Shown here: in pieces, positions 26,070 to 34,400 of the stretch
How the letters are laid out: each line of letters starts with the position of its first letter
Position numbering within the stretch: position 1 is the stretch's first letter
Source: UBA4658 sp002405485
GTDB lineage: Bacteria; Planctomycetota; Phycisphaerae; Phycisphaerales; UBA1924
Direction: 5' to 3'
NCBI GenBank assembly: GCA_036823255.1
Contig: DAISGC010000001.1
Span: forward strand, 62,001-126,000
Length of the DNA: 64,000 nt
The notes under the pieces: generated by a model
What the model was told of the DNA's origin: nothing
Seen by the model: the letters and a program-made list of their open reading frames with translations, nothing else
The model's database searches: none
Translations under genes and position numbers: made by a program

Positions 26070-26726
26070 CTATCGCCCGCTCAGCAGGAAGTTCTTCAGC
26101 AGCTTCGGACCCTCGATCGTCAGGAAGCTCTCGGGGTGGAACTGCACGCCCTCCAGCGGAGCTTTGATCTCGCCCTTGGGCCAGACGCGGCGCAGACCCA
26201 TGACCACGCGGCGGGTCGGGCCGCCAGGATTCGCCGCATCGATCGGCTCATCGGTCCACGCACTGACGGCCCAGCCGCCATGGGCGGTCGTCGGCGGAAT
26301 GGTCTCGGCGAGCACCACCAGCGAGTGATACCGCGTGGCGGTGAACGGGCTGGACAGCCCGTGGAACACCCCCTGGTTGTCGTGCTGGATCGGCGACGTC
26401 TTCCCGTGCATGGGCACGGCGTGCCGGGTGACGGTCATCCCGTGCATGTCGCCGATGGTCTGGTGCCCAAGGCAGACGCCCAGCACCGGAACGCGACCCG
26501 CAAACCGCTCGATCATCGCCGCCGAGCACCCGGCTTCCTTGGGGGTGCAGGGACCGGGAGAGATGATGAGGTGCGTTGGCCCGCGTCCGCCGTCGAGCCG
26601 CTCGGCTTGATCGGGCGTGATGCGGTCGTTCCGCTCGACGTGCACGTTGATCGTGGAGTCGATCTCGCCCAGTCGCTGGACGAGGTTGTACGTGAACGAG
26701 TCGTAGTTGTCGATGAGCAGGATCAC
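26070..26726 (-). CDS. trpG: Anthranilate/aminodeoxychorismate synthase glutamine amidotransferase
   Basis: A 218-residue class I glutamine amidotransferase. The TrpG/PabA opening LLIDNYDSFTYNLVQ is followed by the oxyanion loop ISPGPCTPKEAG, the nucleophile Cys85 in GVCLGHQ, the PabA/TrpG-specific KTS element (109-111), and His197/Glu199 in GVQFHPES. It supplies ammonia to TrpE or PabB. The partner synthase is not in the window, so tryptophan and folate roles cannot be separated; many bacteria use one subunit for both. It sits 31 bp downstream of a DUF1444 gene on the same strand. Confidence 0.92.
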   Translation of the reverse strand: MILLIDNYDSFTYNLVQRLGEIDSTINVHVERNDRITPDQAERLDGGRGPTHLIISPGPCTPKEAGCSAAMIERFAGRVPVLGVCLGHQTIGDMHGMTVTRHAVPMHGKTSPIQHDNQGVFHGLSSPFTATRYHSLVVLAETIPPTTAHGGWAVSAWTDEPIDAANPGGPTRRVVMGLRRVWPKGEIKAPLEGVQFHPESFLTIEGPKLLKNFLLSGR

Positions 26727-26757
26727 GCCAGAGGGTATGGGAAACCCGCGTCGCGGG

Positions 26758-27564
26758 TCACGCCGCCTCGCTCTCGCTCCGCTCCGTCCCCGCCACCCCG
26801 TCGCGGGTCACGAAGAAGAACTGATCGGTGATGGGGTACGGCAGACGCCGGAAGTCCTGGCTCACTCGCCCGTGCAGACGCTGCAGGAACGGCTCGGGGC
26901 CATCGGTGATGGCGATGAACATGTCCCGTGCCGGCGTGGCGACGTAGAAGTCGCCCCCGAGCTGCGGGGACAGACGCCTGTGCAGAGAGCTCAGCAGCAG
27001 CCGGGCGGCGTCGTATCCGTCCTGTTCGCTCACGATCGCGGCCTTCCCGCCCTCGCGGCTCTCCACGACCTGCACGCTCAGCTCCGGCGCGTACTGATCG
27101 AGATTCTTGCGGGAGATCTCGTCCAGATCCTCGGCGGTCACTCCCCACCGGACCATCTGCTCGGTCGTCACGCTCACCGTCATGTGCGGCAGATCGAGCA
27201 CGAAAACGATCACCGTTCCGTTCACGAACGGCACATACGCCACCTGCTCCCGAGTCAGGTGCGAGAAGATCGATTCCGGCTGGATCCGCGGCATGATCCT
27301 GGGCTTGGCAAACTCGAAGCTCGCCGACGCCAGCACCATCGACTCCCCGCTGAACAGGTGTTCGAGGTAGTGCTCGACGATCTCCGTCCCGCGCTCCGGA
27401 TCGCGATTCACCAGGCGGTTGAGGTTCTCAAGGTCCAGGCGGCGTCCGTTCACGATGAGCTCGCGCGGACCGGCCAACTGGATGGACTGGTCCGGCTGCA
27501 TCCGCCGCAGAAGGGCTGCGACGTGCTCGGCAAAGGCCTCGGGCTCGTGGGGCATGCGGGGCAT
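26758..27564 (-). CDS. DUF1444-family protein
   Basis: A 268-residue soluble protein resembling the DUF1444 (YtpQ-like) family: an N-terminal LENLNRLV segment, the central IFSHLTREQVAYVPFVNGTVIVFVLDLP and MTVSVTTEQMVRWGVTAEDL, a DGYDAARLLL helix and a C-terminal KISDEFRRLPYPITD-like stretch (here VSQDFRRLPYPITDQFF). No catalytic motif is known for the family. It is upstream of trpG with a 31-bp gap, so it is probably co-transcribed. The last ten codons are Glu/Ser/Ala-rich and low in information. Confidence 0.75.
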   Translation of the reverse strand: MPRMPHEPEAFAEHVAALLRRMQPDQSIQLAGPRELIVNGRRLDLENLNRLVNRDPERGTEIVEHYLEHLFSGESMVLASASFEFAKPRIMPRIQPESIFSHLTREQVAYVPFVNGTVIVFVLDLPHMTVSVTTEQMVRWGVTAEDLDEISRKNLDQYAPELSVQVVESREGGKAAIVSEQDGYDAARLLLSSLHRRLSPQLGGDFYVATPARDMFIAITDGPEPFLQRLHGRVSQDFRRLPYPITDQFFFVTRDGVAGTERSESEAA

Positions 27565-27977
27565 GGCGAACCTGCGATGACTCCGGTCTTGAGTTCCCTA
27601 CGCACGGGTCGCCGCGACGGAGCGGCCCGATACACAATTGCCCCACACGTCGGCACGCTCGGACATCCCGACAATGGGCAGGTCCGAGATCGGCAAGGCG
27701 ATCGGCGAACATGACACCACTCCGCCAGAATCCGAGATCCCGCCGGGCAAACTGGCCTCGATGGTCGATCCCGCCCGCCCCCACGCGCAAGAGACGCCGA
27801 CCGACGGGTTCCGGGAAGTCGCGGGATTGCCCTGGGAGGCCGACACTGGGTCGTGGGCGGGCTATATTCCTGATCCCTCTCCGGGTACCATGATGGTCTC
27901 GGAGGGGCAGGATCGTGGGTGGGTAGGGGCGCAGGTTCGTGGGGCAGGGCGTTTACCTTGGCCAGGAGACCCGGACA
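27565..27977. other. Divergent intergenic region upstream of acpP
   Basis: About 410 bp between the DUF1444 gene and acpP. Open frames cross it on both strands, but their translations are low-complexity and one runs out of frame into acpP, so I do not call a gene. A promoter for acpP-fabF is expected; the AT-richest spot is TATATTCC around 27872. CCAGGAG at 27962-27968 is the acpP ribosome-binding site. Confidence 0.5.
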
Positions 27978-28226
27978 GTGACCAAGCAGGAAATCGAAGT
28001 GAAGGTCATCGAGATCGTCGCCAACCAGATGGGTGCCGACAAGGCCCAGATCACCCGCGACACCTCCTTCGTCGACGACCTGAACGCGGACTCGCTGGAC
28101 ACCGTGGAGCTGGTCATGGAGTTCGAGGACAAGTTCGAGACCTCGATCCCGGACGAGCAGGCCGAGAAGATCAAGACCGTCGGCCAGGCGATCGACTTCA
28201 TCGCCCAGGCTGTCGGGGCCAACTGA
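27978..28226 (+). CDS. acpP: Acyl carrier protein
   Basis: An 82-residue acidic acyl carrier protein. The 4'-phosphopantetheine attachment serine lies in the canonical DLNADSLDTVEL motif, and the helical pattern EIVANQMGADKAQI..DTSFVDDL through VGQAIDFI is intact. It shuttles acyl chains in type II fatty acid synthesis. GTG 27978 was chosen: a CCAGGAG Shine-Dalgarno sits about 9 bp upstream and ACP homology begins right after (VTKQEIEVKVIEIVA). fabF follows after 24 bp, the common acpP-fabF order. Confidence 0.96.
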   Translation: MTKQEIEVKVIEIVANQMGADKAQITRDTSFVDDLNADSLDTVELVMEFEDKFETSIPDEQAEKIKTVGQAIDFIAQAVGAN

Positions 28227-28250
28227 GCTTCGCACCCGTCGAGCGCACCC

Positions 28251-29576
28251 ATGGCTCACGCCCACAGCAAACCCCATCGCGTCGTCGTCACTGGCATGGG
28301 CGCCATCACCTGTCTCGGGCACAACGCCCGGGACACGTGGGCCGGCATGCGCGAAGGGCGCAGCGGGATCGCCGTCCTCAGCGGGCCGGAGTTCGCCAAG
28401 TACGACGGCAAGTGGGCGGTCAAGATCGCCGGGCAGGTCCGTGACTGGGCCCCCGGCGACTGGATCGACCACCGCGAGGCCCGCAGGATCGATCGCTTTG
28501 CGCTCCTGGGCATGGGGGCCGCCGTTGAGGCGGTCCGCCAATCCGGCATCGACTTCAAGGCCGAGAACCCCGAACGCTGCGGTGTCATCATCGGCTCCGG
28601 CGTCGGCGGTATCACGACCATCGAAGACGGCGTGAACGTCATGCGCGACCGGGGGCCGGATCGTCTGAGCCCCTTCACGGTTCCGCGGCTGATGGTCAAT
28701 GCCTGCACCGGAAACACCTCGATCCTCTACGGGCTTCAGGGCCCGGCCACCGCCCACGCCACCGCGTGCGCTTCATCCGGGCATGCCATCGGGGACGCGA
28801 TCAACGTCCTCCGCGCAGGGCACGCCGACGTGATGATCGCCGGCGGAGCCGAGGCCGCCGTCAGCCCCCTGTGCGTCGGCGCGTTCATGACGATGAAGGC
28901 GCTCTCCACGCGCAACGACGACCCGACCCGGGCCAGTCGTCCGTTCGACGCCGATCGCGACGGGTTCGTGCTCGCCGAGGGCGCGGGCATGTTCGTGCTG
29001 GAGACCGAGGAGCACGCCCTGAAGCGCGGCGCGATCATCTACGCCGAGCTCATCGGGCACGCCAACAGCTCCGACGCCACGCACATCACCGCGCCCGACG
29101 CCGCTGGCCGCGGGGCCGCACGGTCCATGCGCTGGGCGTTGCAGGACGCCAAGCTGAACACCGACCAGATCGACTACGTCAACGCCCACGGCACCTCAAC
29201 CCCGCTCGGTGACAAGGCCGAGGTCGAGGCCGTGCTCAGCGTCTTCGGCGACCACGCCCGTGCGTCGGCGCGCGGCACCGGCGGGGGCAAGCTGCTGATG
29301 AGCAGCACCAAGAGCATGCACGGGCACGGGCTCGGCGCATCCGGGGCCATCGAGACCATCGCCTGCATCCACGCCGTCAAGGACGGGATCATCGCCCCGA
29401 CCATCAACCTGGAGCACCCCGCCGCCGGCCGCGACGAGCACGGCAAGCTCCTCCCCGCCTTCGACATCGACCTCGTCCCCAACCACGCCCGCGAGCGACG
29501 CATCAAGTACGCCATGAACAACACCTTCGGGTTCGGCGGACACAACGTCACGCTCATCATCGGACGCTACGAGTAA
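28251..29576 (+). CDS. fabF: 3-oxoacyl-ACP synthase II
   Basis: A 441-residue condensing enzyme of type II fatty acid elongation. Catalytic residues are visible: Cys173 in ATACASSGHAIGDA, the first His in YVNAHGTSTPLGDKAE and the second in TKSMHGHGLGASG. The last motif is usually TKSxTGHxxGAAG, so this copy has slight substitutions but keeps the histidine. The N-terminus VVVTGMGAITCLG and C-terminal NNTFGFGGHN are standard. It is directly downstream of acpP and almost certainly in one operon. Confidence 0.95.
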   Translation: MAHAHSKPHRVVVTGMGAITCLGHNARDTWAGMREGRSGIAVLSGPEFAKYDGKWAVKIAGQVRDWAPGDWIDHREARRIDRFALLGMGAAVEAVRQSGIDFKAENPERCGVIIGSGVGGITTIEDGVNVMRDRGPDRLSPFTVPRLMVNACTGNTSILYGLQGPATAHATACASSGHAIGDAINVLRAGHADVMIAGGAEAAVSPLCVGAFMTMKALSTRNDDPTRASRPFDADRDGFVLAEGAGMFVLETEEHALKRGAIIYAELIGHANSSDATHITAPDAAGRGAARSMRWALQDAKLNTDQIDYVNAHGTSTPLGDKAEVEAVLSVFGDHARASARGTGGGKLLMSSTKSMHGHGLGASGAIETIACIHAVKDGIIAPTINLEHPAAGRDEHGKLLPAFDIDLVPNHARERRIKYAMNNTFGFGGHNVTLIIGRYE

Positions 29577-29609
29577 CGCCACGCCCAGCGGCATGCCGAT
29601 AACCTCCGC

Positions 29610-29963
29610 ATGCCCTCCGACGTCCGCGCCATCCTCGCGCTGGAAGTGCCCATCATCGTGCAACTCGGCGAGCGATCCGTTCGCGTCGCCGACGTCTGCG
29701 GCTGGGCCCCGGGTTCCATCATCGAACTCCCCAAACGAGCCGACGAAGAGCTCTCCCTCCGCGTGAACAACAAGTCCGTGGGGACCGGCTTCGCCGTCAA
29801 GGTTGGTGAGAACTTCGGTATTCGGATCACCTATATCGGGGATCTCAAGGCCCGAATCGCCGCATTGGGGATGGGGACATCCACGACGCAGTCGAGCCAT
29901 GCGGCGTCGAGCAACAGCGAACTGGACGACCTCGCCGAGTCGATGCTGGCCGGTCAGGCGTGA
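29610..29963 (+). CDS. FliN-like SpoA-domain protein
   Basis: A 117-residue protein made essentially of one SpoA (FliN/FliM C-terminal) domain: ILALEVPIIVQLGERSVRVADV, WAPGSIIELPKRADEELSLRVNNK and TGFAVKVGENFGIRITYI, followed by a disordered Ser-rich tail. SpoA domains form the flagellar C-ring or the SctQ sorting platform of type III secretion. It is shorter than many FliN proteins but complete across the fold. No other flagellar or secretion gene is in the window; it follows fabF by 33 bp, so it may be read through from acpP-fabF. Confidence 0.8.
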   Translation: MPSDVRAILALEVPIIVQLGERSVRVADVCGWAPGSIIELPKRADEELSLRVNNKSVGTGFAVKVGENFGIRITYIGDLKARIAALGMGTSTTQSSHAASSNSELDDLAESMLAGQA

Positions 29964-30107
29964 ACGGTTGAGGCGTTCGGGCCTTCCTGGCTGGGGTTGG
30001 GTGGGAAAACCGCCGACATCTGTTCGTGGTCATCCGCGTCCGGTGAGTACGCTGTGACGAAGACCACACACGGACGGGACGGTGCGAAGGCACGGCCAGG
30101 AGGGCGT

Positions 30108-32183
30108 TTGGCGCGCGAGATTCCAGTCGGGAACGGCGATCTGCTCATCAACTTCGATGAGCTGTACCGCGTTCGGGACATGTACTTCCCGCACGTGGGC
30201 AGGTACAACCACACCGGCGGGCACGTGCAGCGCTTCGGCGTGTATGCCGACGGGGAGTTCCTGTGGATCGACCATCCCTCCTGGAAGCGGGAGATGCGCT
30301 ACCGCCCGGACACGCTGGTGACCGAGGTGCGGCTCGTGAACGACCAGCTCGGGCTCGAACTCGTCTGCAACGACGCGGTGGACTTTCACGAGCCGGTGTA
30401 CTTCCGTCGGATCCGCGTCCGCGATCGCCGGCCGCAGCACTCCGGCAACGGGCATGGCCAGTCGCCCGCGCCGAATCGTGATGTGCGCCTGTTCTTCCAC
30501 ATCGACCTGTCGATCAAGGAGTCGCCGGTCGGCGATACCTGCGACTATGACCCCGAGACCGCCGGTCTGGTGCTGTACAAGGACGATTCGTACTTCCTCG
30601 TGAACGCCAGCGACGGCACGCGCATTGGGATCGATCACTGGGCCATCGGCACCAAGCGCGTCGGCGGGGCCGAGGGCACCTGGCGCGACGCCGAGGACGG
30701 CGTCCTGGGCAAGAACGCCATCAGCCAGGGCTCGGTCGATGCCACGGTGGGCCTGAATCTCAGCGTGCCGGCCGGTGGAGAGATTACCGGGACGTACTGG
30801 ATGGCCTGCGGCGAGTCGTACGAGCGTGTCCGCGAGCTGCACAAGGTCATCCGCGACAAGGGCGTGGACAAGATGCTCGCCCGCACCGAGGCCTACTGGC
30901 GATTGTGGGTGCGCAGGGACACCATCGACACGTCGATCCTGCCCGAGGCCGTGCGCGAGCTGTTCGTGCGCTCCCAGCTCATCCTGCGGACGCAGATCGA
31001 CAATCGCGGGGCGATCATCGCGGCGACCGACAGCGACATCTCGCACTTCGCCGGCGACCACTACGCCTACTGCTGGCCGCGGGACGGGGCCCTGGTCGCG
31101 CTCGCGCTGGTGCAGGTCTATCAGAGCGAGCTCAGCCGCCAGTTCTTCCGCTACTGCGCCAAGGTGATCAACAAGAACGGGTACTTCATGCACAAGTACA
31201 CCCCGGCGGGCCACCTGGGCTCGTCGTGGCACCCGTGGGTCATGCAGGGCAAGCCCGTGCTCCCCGTGCAGCAGGATGAGACCGCGCTGGTGCTCTGGGC
31301 GCTCCGGCAGCACTTCGAGACCTTCCGCGACGTCGAGTTCGTCAAGCCGCTGTACAACACCCTCGTCGCACAGCCGGCGTCGTGGCTGATGAACAACGTC
31401 GACGAGCACGGCCTGCCCAGGCCGAGCTGGGATCTGTGGGAGGAACGCCGAGGGGTGCACACCTTCACCATCGCCGCGACGATCGGCGCCCTGCACGCGG
31501 CGAGCGCGTTCGCGAAGGACTTCGGCGACCTGGAACGCGCCGAGGCCATCAGCGCCGCTGCCGAACGCATGCGCGACGCGCTCCAGAAGCACCTCTGGGA
31601 CCCCGTCACCAGTCGCTTTGCCCGCATGGCCACCCCGATCGAGGAGCCCGATCAGACCGCCGGCAAGCCGCGAGTGACCGGGTATCGCCTGGACATGACC
31701 CGCGACAGCGCGAACTACGCGCTGTTTGCCTTCGGGGCCTTCCGACCAGGCAATCCCATGGTCGTGAGCGAGATGAAGTCGCTGTGGGAGCGGCTGTGGG
31801 TGAAGACCGACGTCGGCGGGTGCGCCCGCTATGAGCGCGACTATTACCACATGGTCGAACGCGACAACATCGACGCCGTGCCCGGAAACCCGTGGGTCAT
31901 CTGCACCCTCTGGCACGCCCAGCACAAGATCGCTCTGGCCAAGACGATCGACGATCTCCGCGGGGCCCTGCCGCTGCTGGAGTGGGCGGCCCGCAGGGCC
32001 AAGAAGTCCGGCGTGCTCGCCGAGCAGTACCACCCCTACACCGGTGAGATGATCAGCGTCAGCCCGCTCACCTGGAGCCACGCCGTCGTGGTTACGACCG
32101 TCATGGAGTACCTCAACAAGCACCACAAGCTTGTGCAGGAGTCCGCCGCGGCGGCGGCCTTTGAAGAAGTCGGCGCGGCCTGA
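30108..32183 (+). CDS. Glycoside hydrolase family 15 protein (glucoamylase-like)
   Basis: A 691-residue GH15 enzyme hydrolysing alpha-glucosidic ends (glucoamylase, trehalase or dextranase type). It has an N-terminal beta-sandwich (about 1-270) and a C-terminal (alpha/alpha)6 barrel. Substrate-site motifs are YCWPRDGAL, the catalytic acid in PSWDLWEERRG (Glu445/Glu446) and the catalytic base Glu639 in LAEQYHPYTG, followed by SPLTWSHA. No signal peptide, so cytoplasmic. Start TTG 30108 was chosen because a GGAGGG stretch lies just upstream and family homology begins at AREIPVGNGDLL; GTG 30054 and TTG 29997 are alternatives. Likely role: glycogen or trehalose turnover. Confidence 0.88.
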   Translation: MAREIPVGNGDLLINFDELYRVRDMYFPHVGRYNHTGGHVQRFGVYADGEFLWIDHPSWKREMRYRPDTLVTEVRLVNDQLGLELVCNDAVDFHEPVYFRRIRVRDRRPQHSGNGHGQSPAPNRDVRLFFHIDLSIKESPVGDTCDYDPETAGLVLYKDDSYFLVNASDGTRIGIDHWAIGTKRVGGAEGTWRDAEDGVLGKNAISQGSVDATVGLNLSVPAGGEITGTYWMACGESYERVRELHKVIRDKGVDKMLARTEAYWRLWVRRDTIDTSILPEAVRELFVRSQLILRTQIDNRGAIIAATDSDISHFAGDHYAYCWPRDGALVALALVQVYQSELSRQFFRYCAKVINKNGYFMHKYTPAGHLGSSWHPWVMQGKPVLPVQQDETALVLWALRQHFETFRDVEFVKPLYNTLVAQPASWLMNNVDEHGLPRPSWDLWEERRGVHTFTIAATIGALHAASAFAKDFGDLERAEAISAAAERMRDALQKHLWDPVTSRFARMATPIEEPDQTAGKPRVTGYRLDMTRDSANYALFAFGAFRPGNPMVVSEMKSLWERLWVKTDVGGCARYERDYYHMVERDNIDAVPGNPWVICTLWHAQHKIALAKTIDDLRGALPLLEWAARRAKKSGVLAEQYHPYTGEMISVSPLTWSHAVVVTTVMEYLNKHHKLVQESAAAAAFEEVGAA

Positions 32184-32281
32184 TCGACACTCTCCCGGCA
32201 TCACAAGCGCCCGCGGCGTTCACGCTGCCCCGTCGCCCATGATGCTCGATGATCAAGCCCGGCCGCCGATCGACGGTCAAC

Positions 32282-33187
32282 TCACCATCGCCCGCCGGAG
32301 GCACGCAGATGTGCCTCGGCGGCGTCGCGCTCAACTCCCCGTGCGTGCATGACGATCGCCGTCTTGACCGTGCCGCCCGCTTTGTCCAGCAGCGCAATCG
32401 CGTCGGCGCGCGGCAGGCCAGTGATGGTCGCGATGATCCGGGCGGCCCGGTCGCGGAGCTTGTCGTTGGAGGCACGGAGATCGACCATCAGGTTCTGGTA
32501 CACCCGCCCCGACCGGATCATGAGCGTCGTCGAGATGGTGTTGAGCGCAAGCTTGGTCGCCGTGCCGGCTTTGAGCCGCGTTGAGCCCGTCAGCAACTCC
32601 GGGCCCGTTGCGATGACGATGAGGTGATCTGCCCCCGCGGGCCTTGGCACCGGAGAGCACGTGAGCATTCCCGTCAGGCATCCGGGCGCGGTCTGCTTGG
32701 CGTGGGCGATCCCGCCGAGGACGTACGGCGTGGTCCCGCCGGCGGCGATGCCGAGGATCGTGTCCGTCTCCCTGATGCCCAGTGCGTCGAGTTCGGGAGC
32801 CGCGCCGCGGGGGTCGTCCTCCTTGCCCTCGCTGCTCTTTCTCAGTGCGGAATCCCCACCGGCGATGAAGCCGACGACCCGGTCGGGGGAGACCTGGAAC
32901 GTTGGTGGGCACTCGCTGGCGTCCAGCACCCCGAGCCGCCCGCTGGTCCCCGCGCCGAAGTAGATCAGCCGACCGCCCGCCACGAATCTCGGCTCCGCGG
33001 CGGAGATGAACGCCGCAATCGCCGGGGCGGCCTCGTCCATGGCCCTCTGGATCTCCGCGTTGACGTCGTTGAACAGACCGACGATCTGCGCCGTGTCCAT
33101 CTCGTGCAGACGCATCGTGGCCGGGTGCCGCTGCTCGGTCAGGATGTGCGATCGATCGGGTGGGTGCGGAGGGGTGGCGGCGTTCAT
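32282..33187 (-). CDS. murQ: N-acetylmuramic acid 6-phosphate etherase
   Basis: A 301-residue SIS-domain lyase that cleaves the lactyl ether of MurNAc-6-phosphate in cell-wall sugar recycling. Family signature residues are visible: YFGAGTSGRLGVLDASECPPTF, VVGFIAGGD and the C-terminal LRASNDKLRDRA. Length is typical. The start at ATG 33187 gives an N-terminus with the usual TEQRHPAT motif; longer frames look non-coding. It lies 11 bp downstream of the dehydrogenase-like gene and is probably co-transcribed with it. No anmK or murK kinase is in the window. Confidence 0.93.
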   Translation of the reverse strand: MNAATPPHPPDRSHILTEQRHPATMRLHEMDTAQIVGLFNDVNAEIQRAMDEAAPAIAAFISAAEPRFVAGGRLIYFGAGTSGRLGVLDASECPPTFQVSPDRVVGFIAGGDSALRKSSEGKEDDPRGAAPELDALGIRETDTILGIAAGGTTPYVLGGIAHAKQTAPGCLTGMLTCSPVPRPAGADHLIVIATGPELLTGSTRLKAGTATKLALNTISTTLMIRSGRVYQNLMVDLRASNDKLRDRAARIIATITGLPRADAIALLDKAGGTVKTAIVMHARGVERDAAEAHLRASGGRW

Positions 33188-33198
33188 GCCTTGGATTC

Positions 33199-34221
33199 TC
33201 AGCCGCGGGGCACGAAGTGGACGAGCGGCACCGTGGCCATGGTGTGCAAGCCGGGTTTGGCGGCGATGATCGCCGGGACGGCGTTGAGCGTGATCGCGCT
33301 GGTCGCCACGTCGCCGTGCACCGCGCCGGGGATGACCATCCGGATCGGGGGATCGGCGTCGAGAACGATCTCGTCGCGCGGATCGGCCTGGGCGATCGCG
33401 GCCTGAAACTCCAGTTGGATGACCGGCGCCGCGCCCGCCGGCGCGCCCTTGGCCCACCCCTTGGCGACCTGCCGAACACCCGCGGCCCGGCCTTTGGGAA
33501 TCGGCCCCAGACCGCAGGTCAGGTCTCGGTCGGCCTTGACGGGCTCGATCGTCTCTTCCCATCGATCAACATGCAGGCCCAGGTACCGGGAGACAAAGTG
33601 CAGCGACTCGCCCAGCCCCACGTGCCGGAGCGTTCCTTCCTTGACCTTCGCGGCAAAGCCCGCGTCGTCGAGGCCCGCGCCGATCTTCTGCTGAAACGGA
33701 ATGCGTCGGGTGGTGGCGTCCTGAATTCTGCTGATTCGCACACTCCGGACGTTTCGGCAGACTGCGGTGAGCGCCACCGGGAGCGTGTCCATCAGAAAGC
33801 CGGGGTTCACCCCCGTCCCGAGCATCCGGGATCCCGTCTTGAGGCACAGCCCATGCAGTTCGTCGGCGAGGCCGGCGTGTCGGAGCCAGGGATACAGCAG
33901 CTCCTCGCAGGTCGAGACCACCGGCATGCCCAGGTGGGCGAGTTCCCGCAAGCTGGGCATGCACCGTGCGAGGTCGCTGGAGGTGGTGAGCAGGGCCGCA
34001 TCGAAGCTCCGGGCCCCGCCGCCCGCCGTGACGGCCTCGGCGATGGAAGAGCGGATGGTGCACCCGAACCCGCACCCGGGGACGATCGTTGAGAGCGGTT
34101 GACCGCTCAGGGCAGGATCGATGTCCACGGCTTGGGTGACCACGCCGATGCCGCGCTTGGCAAGGTCGGCGACAATGATCTTTCCGAGCGGCCCGAGGCC
34201 GATGTGCAGGATCTTGAGCAT
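33199..34221 (-). CDS. 2,4-diaminopentanoate dehydrogenase-like / DapB-like oxidoreductase
   Basis: A 340-residue NAD(P)-dependent protein. A Rossmann motif GLGPLGKIIVADL opens it. The middle carries blocks typical of the 2,4-diaminopentanoate dehydrogenase (Ord) branch of the DapB-like family: VVSTCEELLYPWL, LGTGVNPGFLMDTLP, and RIQDATTRRIPFQQKIGAGL with HVGLGES. Canonical DapB is about 250-270 residues and uses a different catalytic HHxxK block, absent here, so this is not the lysine-pathway enzyme. Start ATG 34221 is preferred over 34245 because homology begins there. Pairing with murQ is unexpected; substrate unknown. Confidence 0.75.
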   Translation of the reverse strand: MLKILHIGLGPLGKIIVADLAKRGIGVVTQAVDIDPALSGQPLSTIVPGCGFGCTIRSSIAEAVTAGGGARSFDAALLTTSSDLARCMPSLRELAHLGMPVVSTCEELLYPWLRHAGLADELHGLCLKTGSRMLGTGVNPGFLMDTLPVALTAVCRNVRSVRISRIQDATTRRIPFQQKIGAGLDDAGFAAKVKEGTLRHVGLGESLHFVSRYLGLHVDRWEETIEPVKADRDLTCGLGPIPKGRAAGVRQVAKGWAKGAPAGAAPVIQLEFQAAIAQADPRDEIVLDADPPIRMVIPGAVHGDVATSAITLNAVPAIIAAKPGLHTMATVPLVHFVPRG

Positions 34222-34400
34222 GGGACCGAATGATATTCGACTCACGAGCGGTGTTCGCCCCGCATAGGCCAGCGCATATCGAGCCGTTCATGGGGTCTGG
34301 CTGGCGAAGCGGGTGGCGGTTGGTCGAAAAGGTCTTTAGACTGCGGACACCCTCGCTGGAATGATCAGTGTCGGACAGGGGGGCTTGACCAAAGGGCCAC

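Noticed and set aside
27638..27977. A possible small protein upstream of acpP
   Set aside because: The frame continues out of phase into acpP, the translation has no family features, and no ribosome-binding site precedes its ATG.
33199..34221. DapB of the lysine pathway
   Set aside because: It is too long and lacks the DapB catalytic block; its central motifs match the diaminopentanoate dehydrogenase group instead.
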